A stretch of 64,000 nt of DNA from Pocillopora verrucosa (lineage: Eukaryota; Cnidaria; Anthozoa; Scleractinia; Pocilloporidae). A model generated the notes under the pieces. It was given only the letters and a program-made list of their open reading frames with translations. It ran no database searches and was not told where the DNA came from. A program made the translations under genes and the position numbers. The stretch's first letter is position 1. Each line of letters opens with the position of its first letter. The DNA lies in the NCBI RefSeq assembly GCF_036669915.1, contig NC_089314.1:2531120-2595119 (forward strand), written 5' to 3'. Of the stretch, positions 13,034-25,687 are shown in pieces.

Positions 13034-15006
13034 ATTGTAATTAAATTCCAGTTTCCCCTTTTTGTAGTTTTAACAAATTGCGACTGCGGGTATATGGAGA
13101 ATTGATAATCTGAACTTCTCAACACTAAGAAAAAAAATCTGGGTAATACGTCGCTTCTCCTTAGCGATAATATACTCAGCCAAAACAAGTTTGTGAGAAA
13201 TTTGCGATATGAAATGAGGCTTCTTCACAATTACAGTACGTAAAGAGTATCTCTTCGCTCTTCGTTCCTTTACCGTCAGAAGCTCTTTGAGTTAATTCCC
13301 TTCGATAAGTGTGGTATTGCAAGGCCATGTTCATCCTTTTCCCTTTCGTTCTATTCCATCCTATTTTCAAATCCTTGACCAGTTTTTCTCATCAAATTCC
13401 CTTGATTTGACTCGGCGAACTCTGTGATCATGCATTATTTACCTCTACTGAGTAATTCATGGAGAAGCTCGTGAGACCCCTTGCAATGACTTGTCTGTGC
13501 GATAAGCCCTGACTATTCCTATTATTTATTGGAATTCGATGTTACAAGATTAAAAATAGTGCTTTGGGATTAAAAAGCAATCGCTGTCAATTCTCTTAAC
13601 TTTGTAAAACAAAACACGATTTTTTCCAAGATCTCTTAGTTTGCTATTTACGTGGACGGAGAGTTATTTTTTCCAGTTCTAATACAAAATTCCCTTCTCC
13701 GTTAGTCCGAGACAACCTAGTGTGCTCTTTTAGTGAGCTTTCTCGAAGTAATTATGTGTTTAATACACAAAATCGGTGTGAGCACCATTTACTTGCCGTT
13801 CCGTTTACAATTAACTGATTAATCCAAAAGTTTGGAATATTCATATCATTCGGGCACCATTTATTAATAGATTTTCTCAGCGTTAAACAGTTTAAAGCTT
13901 TTCCGCTCTGCAGCCCTCGAGCAAAAGCCTTCCACATTAACTAAGCAATAGTAAAGTTAAAGAGAGAAAGTTTCTAAAGAAACTGTGGTTCTGCGTCGGT
14001 GGCAAAGAATAAAAGGGTTATTGAGAATTATCAACTGAGTTGCTAGCGTAAATTTGCCACAGTAAAGAATGTGAAAGCTGACGTTTCGAGCGTCAGCCCC
14101 TCGTCACAGTGAATGGTAAAGTTACTTAACCAAAGAAAGAGAATTGGACAAAAGACTTCGTTCTCTTGATCAAAGCTTTTTTCCCAAGCGACCCTAATTT
14201 CTAGGGAAAGCCTTCAGCAGACTCCTCACATCCTCTGTCTTTCCACTTAGAAGAGTTAGAGGTTAAAGCGAAGCAAATCATCATTGTTAAAAAAATGGTG
14301 CATCATATAACAGTTATTTAAGGGTAATAACGGCCGAAATTGGTGTTCATCGTGGTTTGTTTCTTTGATTCTCATCTTTACCTTTTCTTAAGATAAAAAA
14401 AAACTTTATTTTCAATATTAACCCTTAAAATTGCAGAAAGCCAGAGGAAAACTATGATGAAGAATCAATGCAGCAAAACTTATCGATCTATCGCACATGA
14501 TCTGTTCTTGATGCAATGTGTAAGTGATATTCTCCAGGAGAAAAGTCTCTAAATAACTTAACAAAAAAACTTTACATTTAAATGAGGGTGATTCTTAAGA
14601 CATGAGAGTCAATAAGAGAGAAAACATATCCTTTGTTTGTAGCTAGAGCGTAAATCGCACCTTGATCATATTGCCACTTGAACACAGCGCAGAACACTGA
14701 CAAGAACGATTGAAAAAAAGTTTGCGTCACGGTTCCTTGTTTAAGTCGGGCGTTTGTTTGAACCCATAGCGACATCGAAATTTTGGTCATGCCTTTTCAC
14801 ACGCTTTTTCAAACCTGTGCTCTATGTTGAAACCCATTACGCCATCGACATCCCCTCCAAGACTTCGCCAAAAAGAGGCAAGCGGAGAGCGTGCGCAGAA
14901 ACTTGGTCACATATTTCTGGCGTAGCTAGTATACTACTGGCCAGTCAAAATTGATGAGAGGATTCCCAGTGCATCCTGCTGAGCTATATCCACCATCCAA
15001 TAACTC
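13034..15006. other. Intergenic, convergent 3' ends, one dispersed repeat
   Basis: It lies between the F-box gene stop and the stop of a minus-strand GPCR. Apart from the repeat at 13970-14116 I see no gene; short open frames on both strands have no family resemblance. Confidence 0.6.
13970..14116 (-). mobile_element. Dispersed repeat with CTGACGA/CGAAACGTC motif, copy 1
   Basis: It shares TTTCTAAAGAAACTGTGG and CGTCGGTGG with the repeat at 57641-57850, and on the minus strand carries GACGA, a short hairpin and CGAAACGTCAGC. This arrangement is typical of the ends of Penelope-like retroelements, where a hammerhead-type ribozyme core can occur. Here the core is imperfect (GTGACGA). Confidence 0.55.
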
Positions 15007-15954
15007 TTATGGCATCCTGAGGTTTAACTGAATATCTTGACTTTCTGTCTGGTTTTCTGTTCCTTTGCAGAATTGACTTAAAACTGTTCTGAATTCCGCC
15101 ATTCGAGCGGCGTACAAAATTGGATTAACTAAAGAGTTAGCTATTGTTAAGGTAGTCAGGACAAACCCAAGTCGAGCCGTAGTATGTACCGATATTTTTA
15201 TGTAATCTTTAAAATAAGGTGTGCTTTTGATAAAAAAGAAAACTAACTCCGGCAGCCATGTCAGTAAAGACGCCAACGTCATCATAAGCAAGGTTGTTGT
15301 AAGCCTTTGCTCTCGGTTAGATCCTCCATCATGACGTGGGCGTGGACTACATCGGACTTTGGCTAAAATGGAGATATATGAAGCACAAATCACAAGGATG
15401 AAGAAGATATCTATGGAAAAATAAATGTAGTAATAGTATGTTAGTAACTTAAGACTCCGTGTGAACAGTTCGTGTAGTACAACTGGAATGGAGGATAACA
15501 CCACGGAAATAAACCACATCACGAAGATGATCACTCCGTAATGCCAGTTGCTGAGAAGACGGTGCTGTATTGGGCGAAAGGTGGCGTGCAGCCGTTCAAG
15601 TGAAATAGCTGCGAGATTCATTACTGAGATAAACTGAAACAGTAAAGTCACTGAGATGACTGAATGATATCTCCACTTGTCACATGATATCTTCTTCCCT
15701 GCGATATATACCGGTCCAGAGACTCCCCCGACCAACAGATCGACGATCGCTAAGTGGATGATCAAGTACGTGCTCCGGCGCTGTAGCTGGCGCTGCTTCA
15801 GAAATACAATAATGGTGATGATATTGAGGATGACTATAGCCAGACATTCAATGATGAGCACAAAGAGCCATGGAATACATTCTGATGCAGCTGGTGCCTC
15901 TGAACTATCCTCGCTGTTGTTAATGCTGGTATTGCTACGGGTGTTGGTAGCCAT
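15007..15954 (-). CDS. Class A GPCR, subfamily I (315 aa)
   Basis: A seven-transmembrane receptor in one coding exon. The extracellular N-terminus (about 27 residues) has sequons at N8 and N12. TM1 contains N44; TM2 has HLAIVDLL; the DRY position reads ERL (120-122); TM6 has TWLP (232-235) in place of CWxP; TM7 has NSLVNPILY with NPxxY at 277-281. One Cys (C91) is in the first extracellular loop, but I see no partner Cys in loop 2, so the usual disulfide may be missing. A cytoplasmic tail of about 34 residues follows. It most resembles the adenosine/amine-like branch and the three tandem receptors to the right (shared LERLHAT and NPILY), but is on the opposite strand and more diverged. The ligand is unknown. 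Confidence 0.93.
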   Translation of the reverse strand: MATNTRSNTSINNSEDSSEAPAASECIPWLFVLIIECLAIVILNIITIIVFLKQRQLQRRSTYLIIHLAIVDLLVGGVSGPVYIAGKKISCDKWRYHSVISVTLLFQFISVMNLAAISLERLHATFRPIQHRLLSNWHYGVIIFVMWFISVVLSSIPVVLHELFTRSLKLLTYYYYIYFSIDIFFILVICASYISILAKVRCSPRPRHDGGSNREQRLTTTLLMMTLASLLTWLPELVFFFIKSTPYFKDYIKISVHTTARLGFVLTTLTIANSLVNPILYAARMAEFRTVLSQFCKGTENQTESQDIQLNLRMP

Positions 15955-18900
15955 GAAGTTTCACTCTGAGGGAAAAACTATGCTCTAAATTGTTTCGTTG
16001 TTTTTGTTTTCTCAATTGATTTATTCTGAGAGTACATTTTTGCTGCTAAGCAAATAGTATGTAATAACTATCTGAATGTAACCCCTTCCCAAGAAAACTG
16101 CCCAAAGAAAATCTGATCTGATGGGGTGCTAAAAATGATATCTGGGCTTTTAGAGGATCTTTCTAAGTTGACTCCAGTCTGATTGAGTTGGTGCCTTCAA
16201 ATTTCTCTTCTTTCCTTGTATAATAACTTGAAAGCCAACATGCGCGAACGACTGTGAGGCGCTTTGTAAAAAAAACTGAGAACTACAGAAATGTAACTGC
16301 TTACGGAGGAAATTTTCTCTTAATAAATAGAAGGCAGTCACAATACCAAGCTAAGTTTTGTTGGAAAATAGATGAAAAGTGCAGTAAAATCTGCAGCTGC
16401 AATCAACTGCAAGTTATCTTTGACCCCGATGTCTCGCCATGTAGAAGCGCGGTCGGGTTCGATTTGGATAACAAAAAATCTTATTGACCGTTAGAACGGC
16501 CTTCAAAATTTGTACTTTTCAGCAAATTTTAAAGGAATGATCTTATCTAGCAGTGATATTTGCATGAAAACACTAACTTACCTTCCGAAAAATCTTTAAT
16601 TCTGTTTCATGTCGATTGCCTCAGATTCCAAAACCTCTTAAAATTAAGTTATTGCAAATAGCAGTGGGGGCTATTCGATGAAATTAAAATAGAGTTTGAA
16701 TTTCTATTGCACGTTAAGTTAACATATGATTTATTGATTATTCACCTGCATATAAACTTCATTGTTATCTTTTGACAGCAATTTTTGAAAAACTGCAAAT
16801 TATTTCTTGAAGGAAATTGAGTTGTAAGTGAACGTCAACAAGAGAGACGCATGTAATATTTAAATACCCATTTTCTTCGAATAGAGACATTGTACTCTAT
16901 TAAAAACCTCAATGAAAACAAAAAAAAAATCATTTGTAATTAATCAACTTTATTCAATATTCAGAAAGTTGATGATAAATAAGAAAAAACGTACCGTGCA
17001 AGTTTTTCTTTTGGGGGATATTTCTTTGGCGACATTGATCTAAAAACGTGAAAGTTGCAACTTTTTGAAGTAATTAGGAGTCCATGACAATCGTGTGAGA
17101 AATGTTTGTATCTGAGAAACGCGAGCGACTACAATGAAGAGGAACTCAATTTAACTTGAATAAATTGTATTTGAACAAAAGATATCTTTACTATACCGTT
17201 CGTAGTCTTACACAAATATTGTGACTACATAGGGGTAAAAGTTAATGAAAGGAAGACGAATGTGTGAACCCTAAAGACCAGAAAAGCCAGACTATAGAAA
17301 CTTTCTAACGGATTATTTTTTATAATCAGTATGTCTACCGATTTTACATAGCTTGGATTTTTCCAGGTCAATAAACGACCACCATTCCCTATTTTGGACT
17401 GAAGAGCTCATTACCACGTAGTTATCTCAAATACAGGGATCCAGTTCCATTGAAAAAGCGAAATCACTCAACAAACTGGGTACGAGCAGGGCGGAGAGAG
17501 TCCCTGGTACGAGTCAGACGTGATTATATCTCTGAGCTGATAAGGAATGGTTTTTCTCTTATGAAAGATTTGATCTATAGTAACGTCTTTACTACAGTTT
17601 GTGCTTGACGGGAAGTACTTGACAAAATGTATAAATTGTCAAATTTTGATCCAATCTCCTGAAAAAAACTTTCATGTTGCCTGGTATTACAAAATGGTTG
17701 CACATTCTCGGAAACATTATTTTTGGGGGAAGGGACGGACTTGCAAGTAACCTTTATAGAGATGAATTACATGAGTTATGTTTATTACGTTGAGTGGATG
17801 ATCACCAAGAATGGGGAGGCGTTCAAACTACTTTTGCCCCTCATTCTAGCTATCAAGATAACTTTATGATTTGATTTGTTTTGTTTTGTTTTGTTAAAAA
17901 GAAATAAAGAAAAAAAGAAAAAAAAAATATATATATATATAAATACAGGAAGTCTGTGTTTCGATTTTTCCGTAACACAGTGCTCGATACGTAGAAGTAG
18001 AGTGCGATATATATTGAGATAGAGAAAACACATGATTTAATTTTATATATTTTATTGATGTAAAACTAATATAAAAGTAAAAATCTCGAACTGATCTCGT
18101 ACAGAATAGCAACTCTTTTCCAGGTATCCTAAGCCTCCAAGATCAGAGTATAGTTTGTTAGAATATCGCTTCTATTGTTTATCATAGTGAAAGCAAGTTT
18201 AATCGCCTTTTTAACACCAAAGCTATCAAGACATCTGTTCAAAGAGGAACGAACACATCGATGCGAATTTTTCTTTTTAAGGGTTGTTTTTTCAGGGCCT
18301 TTGTTGTCATTTCAGTGGGCAATGAAATTGGTTTTTTGGAAATTGTAATGGTTATGATTAATTGGCGACAAGACTTCGTGTTGTCCAATTCTGTCTGTAA
18401 TCATACTCGTGATTGACATATCGGACTCGAATTAGACTCAATCCTTTTACCATTATTTTGATAGAAGTGTTTTAAATATTAATTAGAATTATTATTAGAA
18501 TTATTATTATCATTAACATTAGTACTATCATCATCACTTTCTTTATTACTACCCGTTTCCTTTTGCCAAAATTAAGGAAAAATTCCAAAACTAGTAAAAT
18601 AAAAAGGAAATGTTGCTTTTTAAAGAGGCGGCTTGCTTACTAAAATGCCATTGCAAAATGCAATTTGGAAGCCAATGGTTCTGCATTGAAACGCAGCTCT
18701 GGAGGATAAAATGTAACTATGCTCTCTCCATAAAACCTTTGCTATTTCAGCATCATTGCGCCCCTCTGCTAGCCTTCTGTTATCTCCAAGTATTCGAATC
18801 CAGTTTTAGGTTGATTCCGTATGATTGTACATTTGTTAGTTTTCAATGTTTTCGCACGGAAGCTTCTAGGTCTGAAAACCACTTTGTGGAATATGTATTT

Positions 18901-19439
18901 TTGGGTACAAATTGTCAGTCTTAAAATTTCGTGTCGACATCTGGAGCAATAGAATACTTTGCCAGTGCAAATTGCTTAACTTCCCCCGCAGTGTTTTTAG
19001 TGAAAATAATAGAGGAATCAAAAACAGCTGGGATTTTCAATTTGACATTTCAGCAAGAGTTCAAATTAAGGCAAGAGGCACGATATTTTGATCATACTTA
19101 ATGTATTTCTGTTTAAATTTTTAATCGAGACGTGATCAGAGTTACATCTTTGCGCTTTGATAATTTTCTCAATGGGTAATGCCTAATTTGTTGCAGATAA
19201 AAATTCTTTGAAGTGAAAAATTAAAGTGCAAGAAATACTTATTCCAACTGAATAAAAGGGTTGTTCGTGCTTTAAACCAAAAATAAAACAGCTGCATCAA
19301 TACAGAGCTTTCCGGCTAAAATCGTAATAACGCTTCTAACACTAAAAATTGCTTAATTAGTTTGACGGTGCAGGGAAATGGATGCGCGTCGCTCAGCAAA
19401 TTGCTTCATGTTGACACAGTCTCCGACTATTAGTATTAT
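15955..19439. other. Intergenic, no gene recognised
   Basis: The upstream region of the minus-strand GPCR and distal upstream region of the next one. It holds a (TA)-ended repeat at 17925-18015 and an ATT-rich microsatellite near 18480-18520. No coding exon was recognised. Confidence 0.55.
17925..18015 (-). repeat. Dispersed repeat with (TA)n end, inverted copy
   Basis: The reverse complement reads CTCTACTTCTACGTATCGAG, then a stretch ending in a (TA)n tract. The same sequence lies in plus orientation around 48385-48470 and 61165-61250, there joined to a CTGATGAGTG-type motif. It is a fragment of a dispersed element. Confidence 0.7.
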
Positions 19440-19552
19440 ATGAATGCAAGTCGAAATCCTGGAAGGATCGGCTTTACTTTGCTTCAAACTGCGCTCCCCG
19501 TTGCTTCAAGGTAGATTGCCGGAAAAAAGCGTTTTGACGTTCTCCATTTAAG
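19440..19552 (+). other. Predicted 5' UTR exon of GPCR at 20655
   Basis: The block ends in a GTAAGATC donor and is recognisably conserved at the same place upstream of the next paralogue (AAGTCGAAATCCT, AGCGTTTTGA). With the acceptor at 20602 this gives a 1.05-kb intron in the 5' UTR. The exon start is approximate. Confidence 0.55.
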
Positions 19553-20115
19553 GTAAGATCGTGAATTAGATAAAACCAACTTTCTTACCAAATCTTAGAA
19601 GCAACGTTGGCAATACCTATACAAAAACTAATCTCGGCGCTATCATTTTGCGTGATGAAAAATCTTGCTTTTCACTTCTTACAAGTTTTCCTCTCGAACC
19701 GTTGTATACTTTTTTTGTGCAGTGAGCTTAGAAATTTGAAGATCTTCATTCGTGAACAACCGACACGCGAGTCGAACATTCTTCAATTTCAATTTATTAC
19801 TACAAGCCGGTCAAATCCAGCTGAAAATAATTGACAAATATGGGCAGAACTTACTTGTAAGATACATTATCCTTTATTGTCAATTTCAGAATCACTTCAG
19901 ATAACTTATTCCAAATCTAAAATGCTCTATCAAAATTCTTGGGTTTCATGGGTCAAAAATTTAAAGGTATAGCAAGGATCTTATCATTATAATTATCATT
20001 ATCATTTTCTTTATCATCGTTATTATTATTTATATTATTATCATTACTAACACTTACATTATAATCATAATTCTCGTTATGGCGGTCCTGAATATTTGAT
20101 GTTTCAAGTCAAATT

Positions 20116-20397
20116 GACTCTAAAAACCACGCCACCTACATCGGAGAGATTGGAAGAAACCTCACAATAAGGCTGACTGAACACAAGCGAGCGACGTAGA
20201 GAGGTGAACATCATCGACTTACGAACCAAACTGTTGACTGGGACTCTGCGCAATTCCTAACCTACAGCACCAACTTCTTTCAAGGACTGACTCTGGAAAG
20301 CTGGATTAGTAACTTAGAGCAGACTTCCCTCAACAGGTGTCAACCACTACCGACACCATACAAACGACTCATTCACGACATTAACATCACAAACTAA
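20116..20397 (+). mobile_element. Penelope-like element fragment, GIY-YIG endonuclease part
   Basis: The conceptual reading shows TYIGEIGRNLTIRLTEHK, then DWDSAQF, LTLESWISNLEQ, LNRCQ and PYKRLIHDI. This is the GIY-YIG endonuclease that follows the reverse transcriptase in Penelope-like retroelements. Only the endonuclease end is present and it is degraded; no reverse transcriptase was seen to the left. It lies inside the predicted 5' UTR intron of the adjacent GPCR. Confidence 0.8.
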
Positions 20398-20654
20398 CCG
20401 AACAGAGCGACCTTACTTTACCGATGTATCGAGACCGACCTACGCCACTTGAGTCTTAAAGCCAATAACATCATTGCAAAACTGACTCATCAATTTATAC
20501 TGACCGTACTTAGAACATTCGACTGACAACAACTATTCACATGTTACCGCCGGGTTCAAAACATTTACTGATGTGATTTTCTTATTCAATTTTCCTTGAC
20601 AGTTCAAATCGTAATTGACTTGGCAGAACTGGAAAAGAGAGGCGTTAGCTCAAG

Positions 20655-21527
20655 ATGTTTCCCAAAGCCGAGTGCATAACCTGGATTACTGTCCTTTTTG
20701 CAGCTTCGTTTGCCACTGTAACTCTCAATGCCATCACAATTTTTATCTTCATAAAACATCGCAATCTTCGTAACCGTAGTGTCTACCTGATCATAAATCT
20801 GGCTGTTGCTGATATGTTAGTGGGAGGTTTTAGCACATTTGATCTATCTTACTCCTATGGACAGATTTGTAGAATTTGGAAGTTTAATTCAAATAGATTT
20901 TCTTACTTTAGATCAGCTGCTATCTTTCTTTTCCTTGTCTGTTCCTTAACAAATATAACTGTCATTTCTTTGGAACGGTTACACGCAACATACTGGCCAT
21001 TCAGACATCGCGTTTTAAAGAGGTGGATTTACAAAGCATTGATTGCTATTACTTGGATTATAGCTGGAGCCATCTCATTGGCTTATATGACTCTTAGAGA
21101 ATTAAGGGCATCGTCAAAGTATCTTTATTTATGGAATCCGTTCAATGCCTTCTGCTTGACGATAATCTGTATCTCTTACGCCTCAATTTATGTCAAAGTT
21201 CGTCACGGTGCGCAGGGTCTGTATCATAACGCTGCCACGAGAGAAAGAAAACTGACAGCGACATTGTTCATTGTAACATTTCTTTCTCTTTCGTTGTGGC
21301 TTCCTTACTTTGTGACCTGGGTTGTCATGGAAGCCTCTGACAATTTTCTAATGCCACCTTTTCGTTTATTTTTCTTTTTCATTTTTTTATTTCACGCTAA
21401 CTCTCTCATTAACCCCATATTATACCTTATCAAAATACCAGGCTATAGGAGAGCTTTCATTGCCCTATTTAGAATACGTTGTCAACAGCAAAGACGAGGT
21501 CACGTTTTTCCTATTAATGACATATGA
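20655..21527 (+). CDS. Class A GPCR, subfamily I, tandem copy 1 (290 aa)
   Basis: A seven-transmembrane receptor with a very short N-terminus (MFPKAECITW runs straight into TM1). Landmarks: N25 in TM1, INLAVAD with D53 in TM2, C72 in loop 1, ERL at 107-109 for DRY, WPFRHR in loop 2, RERKLTATLF at the start of TM6, LWLP (214-217), and NPILY (253-257). The tail is short and basic (RIRCQQQRRG). No loop-2 Cys partner is evident. The ATG follows CTCAAG about 50 nt after a predicted acceptor at 20602, so the coding region is one exon behind a UTR intron. It has tandem paralogues at 24824 and 28273, with upstream sequence also shared. The ligand is unknown; an adenosine/amine-like fold is the nearest resemblance. 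Confidence 0.95.
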   Translation: MFPKAECITWITVLFAASFATVTLNAITIFIFIKHRNLRNRSVYLIINLAVADMLVGGFSTFDLSYSYGQICRIWKFNSNRFSYFRSAAIFLFLVCSLTNITVISLERLHATYWPFRHRVLKRWIYKALIAITWIIAGAISLAYMTLRELRASSKYLYLWNPFNAFCLTIICISYASIYVKVRHGAQGLYHNAATRERKLTATLFIVTFLSLSLWLPYFVTWVVMEASDNFLMPPFRLFFFFIFLFHANSLINPILYLIKIPGYRRAFIALFRIRCQQQRRGHVFPINDI

Positions 21528-23450
21528 TATGGAAATTATTGAGTTGAATTGAGGCTTAGCAATTCATGAAAAATTATTGAAAAGGCCTGACGTTTGCATC
21601 GAAATGGAAGATGGAGGGAGCATGCTTTTAACTTTAATCGAACTAGATTATTTGCCCATCTTCTAGGTTTCTGTGCAAAATGTGTCTTTACTTTAAGCTG
21701 TGAAGCGTTTTATGGTAGAGCTGTTTATATTTCTCAAAGATCTAAGAATTCAGCTCTGCAGGCAGTAATTTCTATAGAACTACGTAAGTTGGTCAAATAG
21801 GTTGATATCCATAATTGAAGTTTTCACCACAAATTTGAAAACTGTTAGTCATTTGATTTTGACCTTCTGTAACACGCATATGAACTTTTTCATTGGGTAT
21901 TGATAACAGTTTCAGTGTGATTACGTTGTAATAACGTGTACGAGATTTTCCTACACGCCAGCTTCTTTATTCTGATATTGTTTGTATAATAATATACTCA
22001 ATGTCGTTGGAAGATATTGTTTTACTCTGTCACATGTACATTCCAGTGTAAATTAATAAACATATTCTCTGTGGTTAGGAAGTACATCGCACACTCATTA
22101 TCTCGATCACAATCTAATTTTTTGAGGGAGGCTTCCTTAATTTTAGTATTATTATTTTAGTACTCATCATCATCATCATTATCATTATAATTATCATATT
22201 TATAAATATTATAATTTTGTCGCCTTTATTTAATTATTCCAAATAACCGAAAATTCCCAAACAAACAAACTAAAAAAATCTAAGTAAAAACGTCGTTTTG
22301 GGGATAAGTGGTTACGTAATAATACACATTCAAAACTTTCAGCATACTCATTGGGCGAGAACAAGTCAATTAATTCCACACAGAGTAGAATTTTAAAATT
22401 GAGTGAAATGTTTGAAATTGATTAACAGGAAATACGCGAGAGCACGACAAAACAAATTAGCGGAAAGGTGAGGAGGAAGTTACATGTTTTAATTCAGTGT
22501 TTAAGGGAGAATGCTAAAACATAACCACCCAACAGGTCTGGAAGACTTGAGCTTTCAAAAGCGGCTATGAAAGTGTGAATCGGAGGCTCCTGAATAAAAT
22601 ATTCGAGGAGTTTTACGCAACAGTTCTTATGAATCTGAAAGACAGGGAAGTTTACGAGTGGGATAGCATTCGCGTAATGGTTGCTGCTAACCGATGGCTA
22701 ACAGAGAAAGAGTAAAAGCGTTCGATTATTCTTGGTAGATAGTGTTAAAGCTTGAAGCAAGTTCTTGAGGGAAATGCCCGACTACTCCGGCAACAAGGCA
22801 AAGGAAGGCGGCCGAGCCAGTAAGCCATGTCACGAAATAAAAACAATTGAAGAAGAAAACAGAGTCATGATTTTACTTGTATATCATCAACTAGTAATCA
22901 CATAAATTTTCTGGTGCAATTTGGGATAAATCAGCACTCGTAAATCTCTCACAGATCAAAAATTGCAATTGTCCTACAGGCTTGTGCAAATGGTTAACGT
23001 CTGAAAATTTTGCTCATGCTGATCTATTCAAAATTGCTCTCGAAATCATGTGATTACCTGACTATGCAAATGGCATTGGAAAGGTGTAATTTCAATGTTT
23101 TTGTTATTGCACTGAAACGCAGCTCTAATGGAAAAATGTAATTAAATTTCCTCAGGGTTACTTCTATGTACATGTGCCTATCCCTTTGAAATGACAATTC
23201 TCTCAGTGAGTAATGCTAAATTTGCAGCAGACACTAATTCCTTTGAGGTGGAAAATTATAGTGCAAGAGATACTAATCCAAAAGGGTTATTATGCTTTAA
23301 ACCATAAATAAAACACCTGCATTAATACAGAAGTTTTAAAACTCTAATAACGCTTTTAGCTCTAGGGATTGCTTGACTAGTTTGCCGGTATAAATTGATA
23401 TATGTGTTGTTAAGCAATTTGCCTCATGTGGACAGAGTCACAGTACTATT
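21528..23450. other. Intergenic between tandem GPCR copies 1 and 2
   Basis: AATAAA-type signals occur near 22055, a plausible 3' end for copy 1. An ATC/ATT microsatellite lies near 22140-22210. From about 23080 the sequence is homologous to 18690-19560, i.e. the upstream flank of copy 1. No further gene was recognised. Confidence 0.6.
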
Positions 23451-23454
23451 ATTG

Positions 23455-23542
23455 TTTAGTGAATGAAAGTCGAAATCCTCGTAGGATTAGCTTTTGCTTT
23501 CAAGGTAAATTGCCAAAAGCGTTTTGATTTCCTCCAACTTAG
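23455..23542 (+). other. Predicted 5' UTR exon of GPCR at 24824
   Basis: Homologous to the predicted exon at 19440-19552 and ends in the same GTAAGATC donor. The matching acceptor is TTTGCAG ending at 24765, giving an intron of about 1.2 kb. Confidence 0.55.
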
Positions 23543-24823
23543 GTAAGATCACAAAATACTAAAACTCAGGAAATCTTAGAATCAACGTTCGTAATTACCT
23601 AAAAAAAAAAAAAAAACTGACTTCGGCGCTTTTCTTTTTGTGTGATTAAAAGTCGCCTTTTATACTATATAACCATATTTTCACAACCGTTGTATGCTTT
23701 TTCTCCGCAGTGGGCTTCGAGATTTTACAAAGAATTTGAAGGTCTTCTTCCTTCCTTCACGTAAGTTGAACATTACGAGCAGGTCAAATCTTGCGTGTCA
23801 TATTAGAATCACTTTAGGGAATCTTCTACTTGTGGCCCTACTACTTGTGGCCATTTAAATGCTTTATCAAATTGGTTGTGTCACATAATTCCAAACTATA
23901 AAGATGAATTACCGATATGGATCATAAGAGGATAGTAACCATTTTCTTGTTCTTCATCATTATTCTCATTGTTATCATTTATTACCGTTTCTTGTATCAC
24001 TGCTTTCACTGATGTAAGATCTAAGCTCTTGCCGATTATTTTTCGTGTCATTCGTATTTATTTATTTCGTTCTCTATTTTTTTCAAACCTCCTCGTTAGT
24101 GTTTTTTGTTAAGTTATTAGCGTTTTTCCTCTTAAGTTACACCTTCTCGCTCGTTTCACATAGCGCACGTTATTTCGCAGTCCTCTTGTATTTAAAGCCA
24201 GTTTCTTTTACGCATAATGGCTTTTCAAGTCAGTTTACCTAAAGTCGCACTTGGTGCAGATCTCTGTTTTAGAAGTCAGTTTTGCAGTTATATATTACAC
24301 TATTATATTACATATTATCCGTTTCGCTTCGTTTCTATTCTTTTTTTTTTTTTGTAGCTTGTTTATCTAAGTTAACTTAGCTCCTACTTATGTTTTTAGT
24401 TTCAATTTACCACAACTGTTCCTCTCTAAAATAAAGTATTTCGAGTTGGAATTAAAACGTTTTTGCTGTTGCAATTGATATCATCATGGTCATTACTGAT
24501 TTCCATTATTGTAATCATGAAAGTTGTTCTTAATTCAATTCAAATTTGTAGTTAAACTACATGAATTGTAAGGTTGCATCTGGGTTCTTAGAACACATAA
24601 CTGGTGGATGAAGGAGACAAACTCAATTTTGTCTGTAAATAATTGAATAAACAACAAGAGAAAGATAAAATAATTAATTCTCTTCCACCAGGACCAACAA
24701 AAACTCATTAAAAACGACATAAGATTCTCATCTATGTAATTTTCTCATTCAATTTTCCTTTGCAGCTAATACCGTGATTGACTAAGCAGAAGTGGAGAAG
24801 GAAAGGAACTACTTTAGTTCAAG

Positions 24824-25687
24824 ATGTTTCCCAAACCAGAATGCTTTACCTGGCTCACGATATATTTTACAGTTTCGTTTGCCACAGCAGCCCTCAATGC
24901 CATCACAATTGTTGTCTTTAGAAAACATCGTAATCTTCGCAACCGTAGTGCCTACCTGATCATAAATCTGGCTGTTGCTGATATGTTAGTGGGAGGTTAT
25001 AGTACATTTCATCTATCTTACTCTTATGGACAGACTTGCAATAGTTGGAAGTCTGATTCAGGAATAATTTTTCATTTGCGAATAGCTATTGCACTTCTTT
25101 TTCTTGTTTGCTCGTTAGCGAATGTTACTGCAATTTCTTTAGAGCGCGTGCACGCAACATTTTGGCCGTTTAAACATCGCGTTATAAAGAAGCAGGTTTA
25201 CAACGTAATAATTGCTGTTACTTGGATTACATCTGGGAGCATGTCATTGGCTTATATAACTCTCACAGAATTTAAGGCGTGGTCGATATATTTTTATTTG
25301 TGGAATTCGTTTAATACAATCTGTTTGTCGGTGATCTGTATCTCTTACGCCTCGATTTTTGTAAAAGTTCGTTACATTTCACAGGGTTTACATCACAACG
25401 CTTCTACAAGAGAAAGAAAACTGACTGCCACATTGTTCATTGTAACATTTCTATCTCTAGTTTTGTGGCTTCCTTATATTGTGAACAGGCTTCTCATGGA
25501 TGCATCTAACTATTCTATAGTGCTGCCTTTCCGCTTACGACTCTTTTTTGCTTTTTCATTTCATATCAACTCTTTCATTAATCCAATATTATACCTTATT
25601 AAAATACCAGGATTTAGGAGAGCATTCATTGCCTTATTCAAAATACGTTGTCCACAGAAAAGACAAGTGCAAGTTTTTCCGTACTAA
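24824..25687 (+). CDS. Class A GPCR, subfamily I, tandem copy 2 (287 aa)
   Basis: The closest relative of the receptor at 20655 (same MFPK start and INLAVADMLVGG in TM2). Landmarks: N25, D53, C72, ERV at 107-109 (Leu replaced by Val), WPFKHR, RERKLTATLFIVTFLS into TM6, LWLP (214-217), NPILY (253-257), tail KIRCPQKRQVQVFPY. Sequons occur at N192 (NAS) and N229 (NYS) but only the latter is in an extracellular position (loop 3). The frame is intact. The ATG lies about 58 nt after a predicted splice acceptor at 24765, as in copy 1. Confidence 0.95.
   Translation: MFPKPECFTWLTIYFTVSFATAALNAITIVVFRKHRNLRNRSAYLIINLAVADMLVGGYSTFHLSYSYGQTCNSWKSDSGIIFHLRIAIALLFLVCSLANVTAISLERVHATFWPFKHRVIKKQVYNVIIAVTWITSGSMSLAYITLTEFKAWSIYFYLWNSFNTICLSVICISYASIFVKVRYISQGLHHNASTRERKLTATLFIVTFLSLVLWLPYIVNRLLMDASNYSIVLPFRLRLFFAFSFHINSFINPILYLIKIPGFRRAFIALFKIRCPQKRQVQVFPY

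Noticed and set aside
16448-16465. GGTTCGA-type sequence resembling a tRNA B box
   Set aside because: No A box or cloverleaf could be drawn around it.
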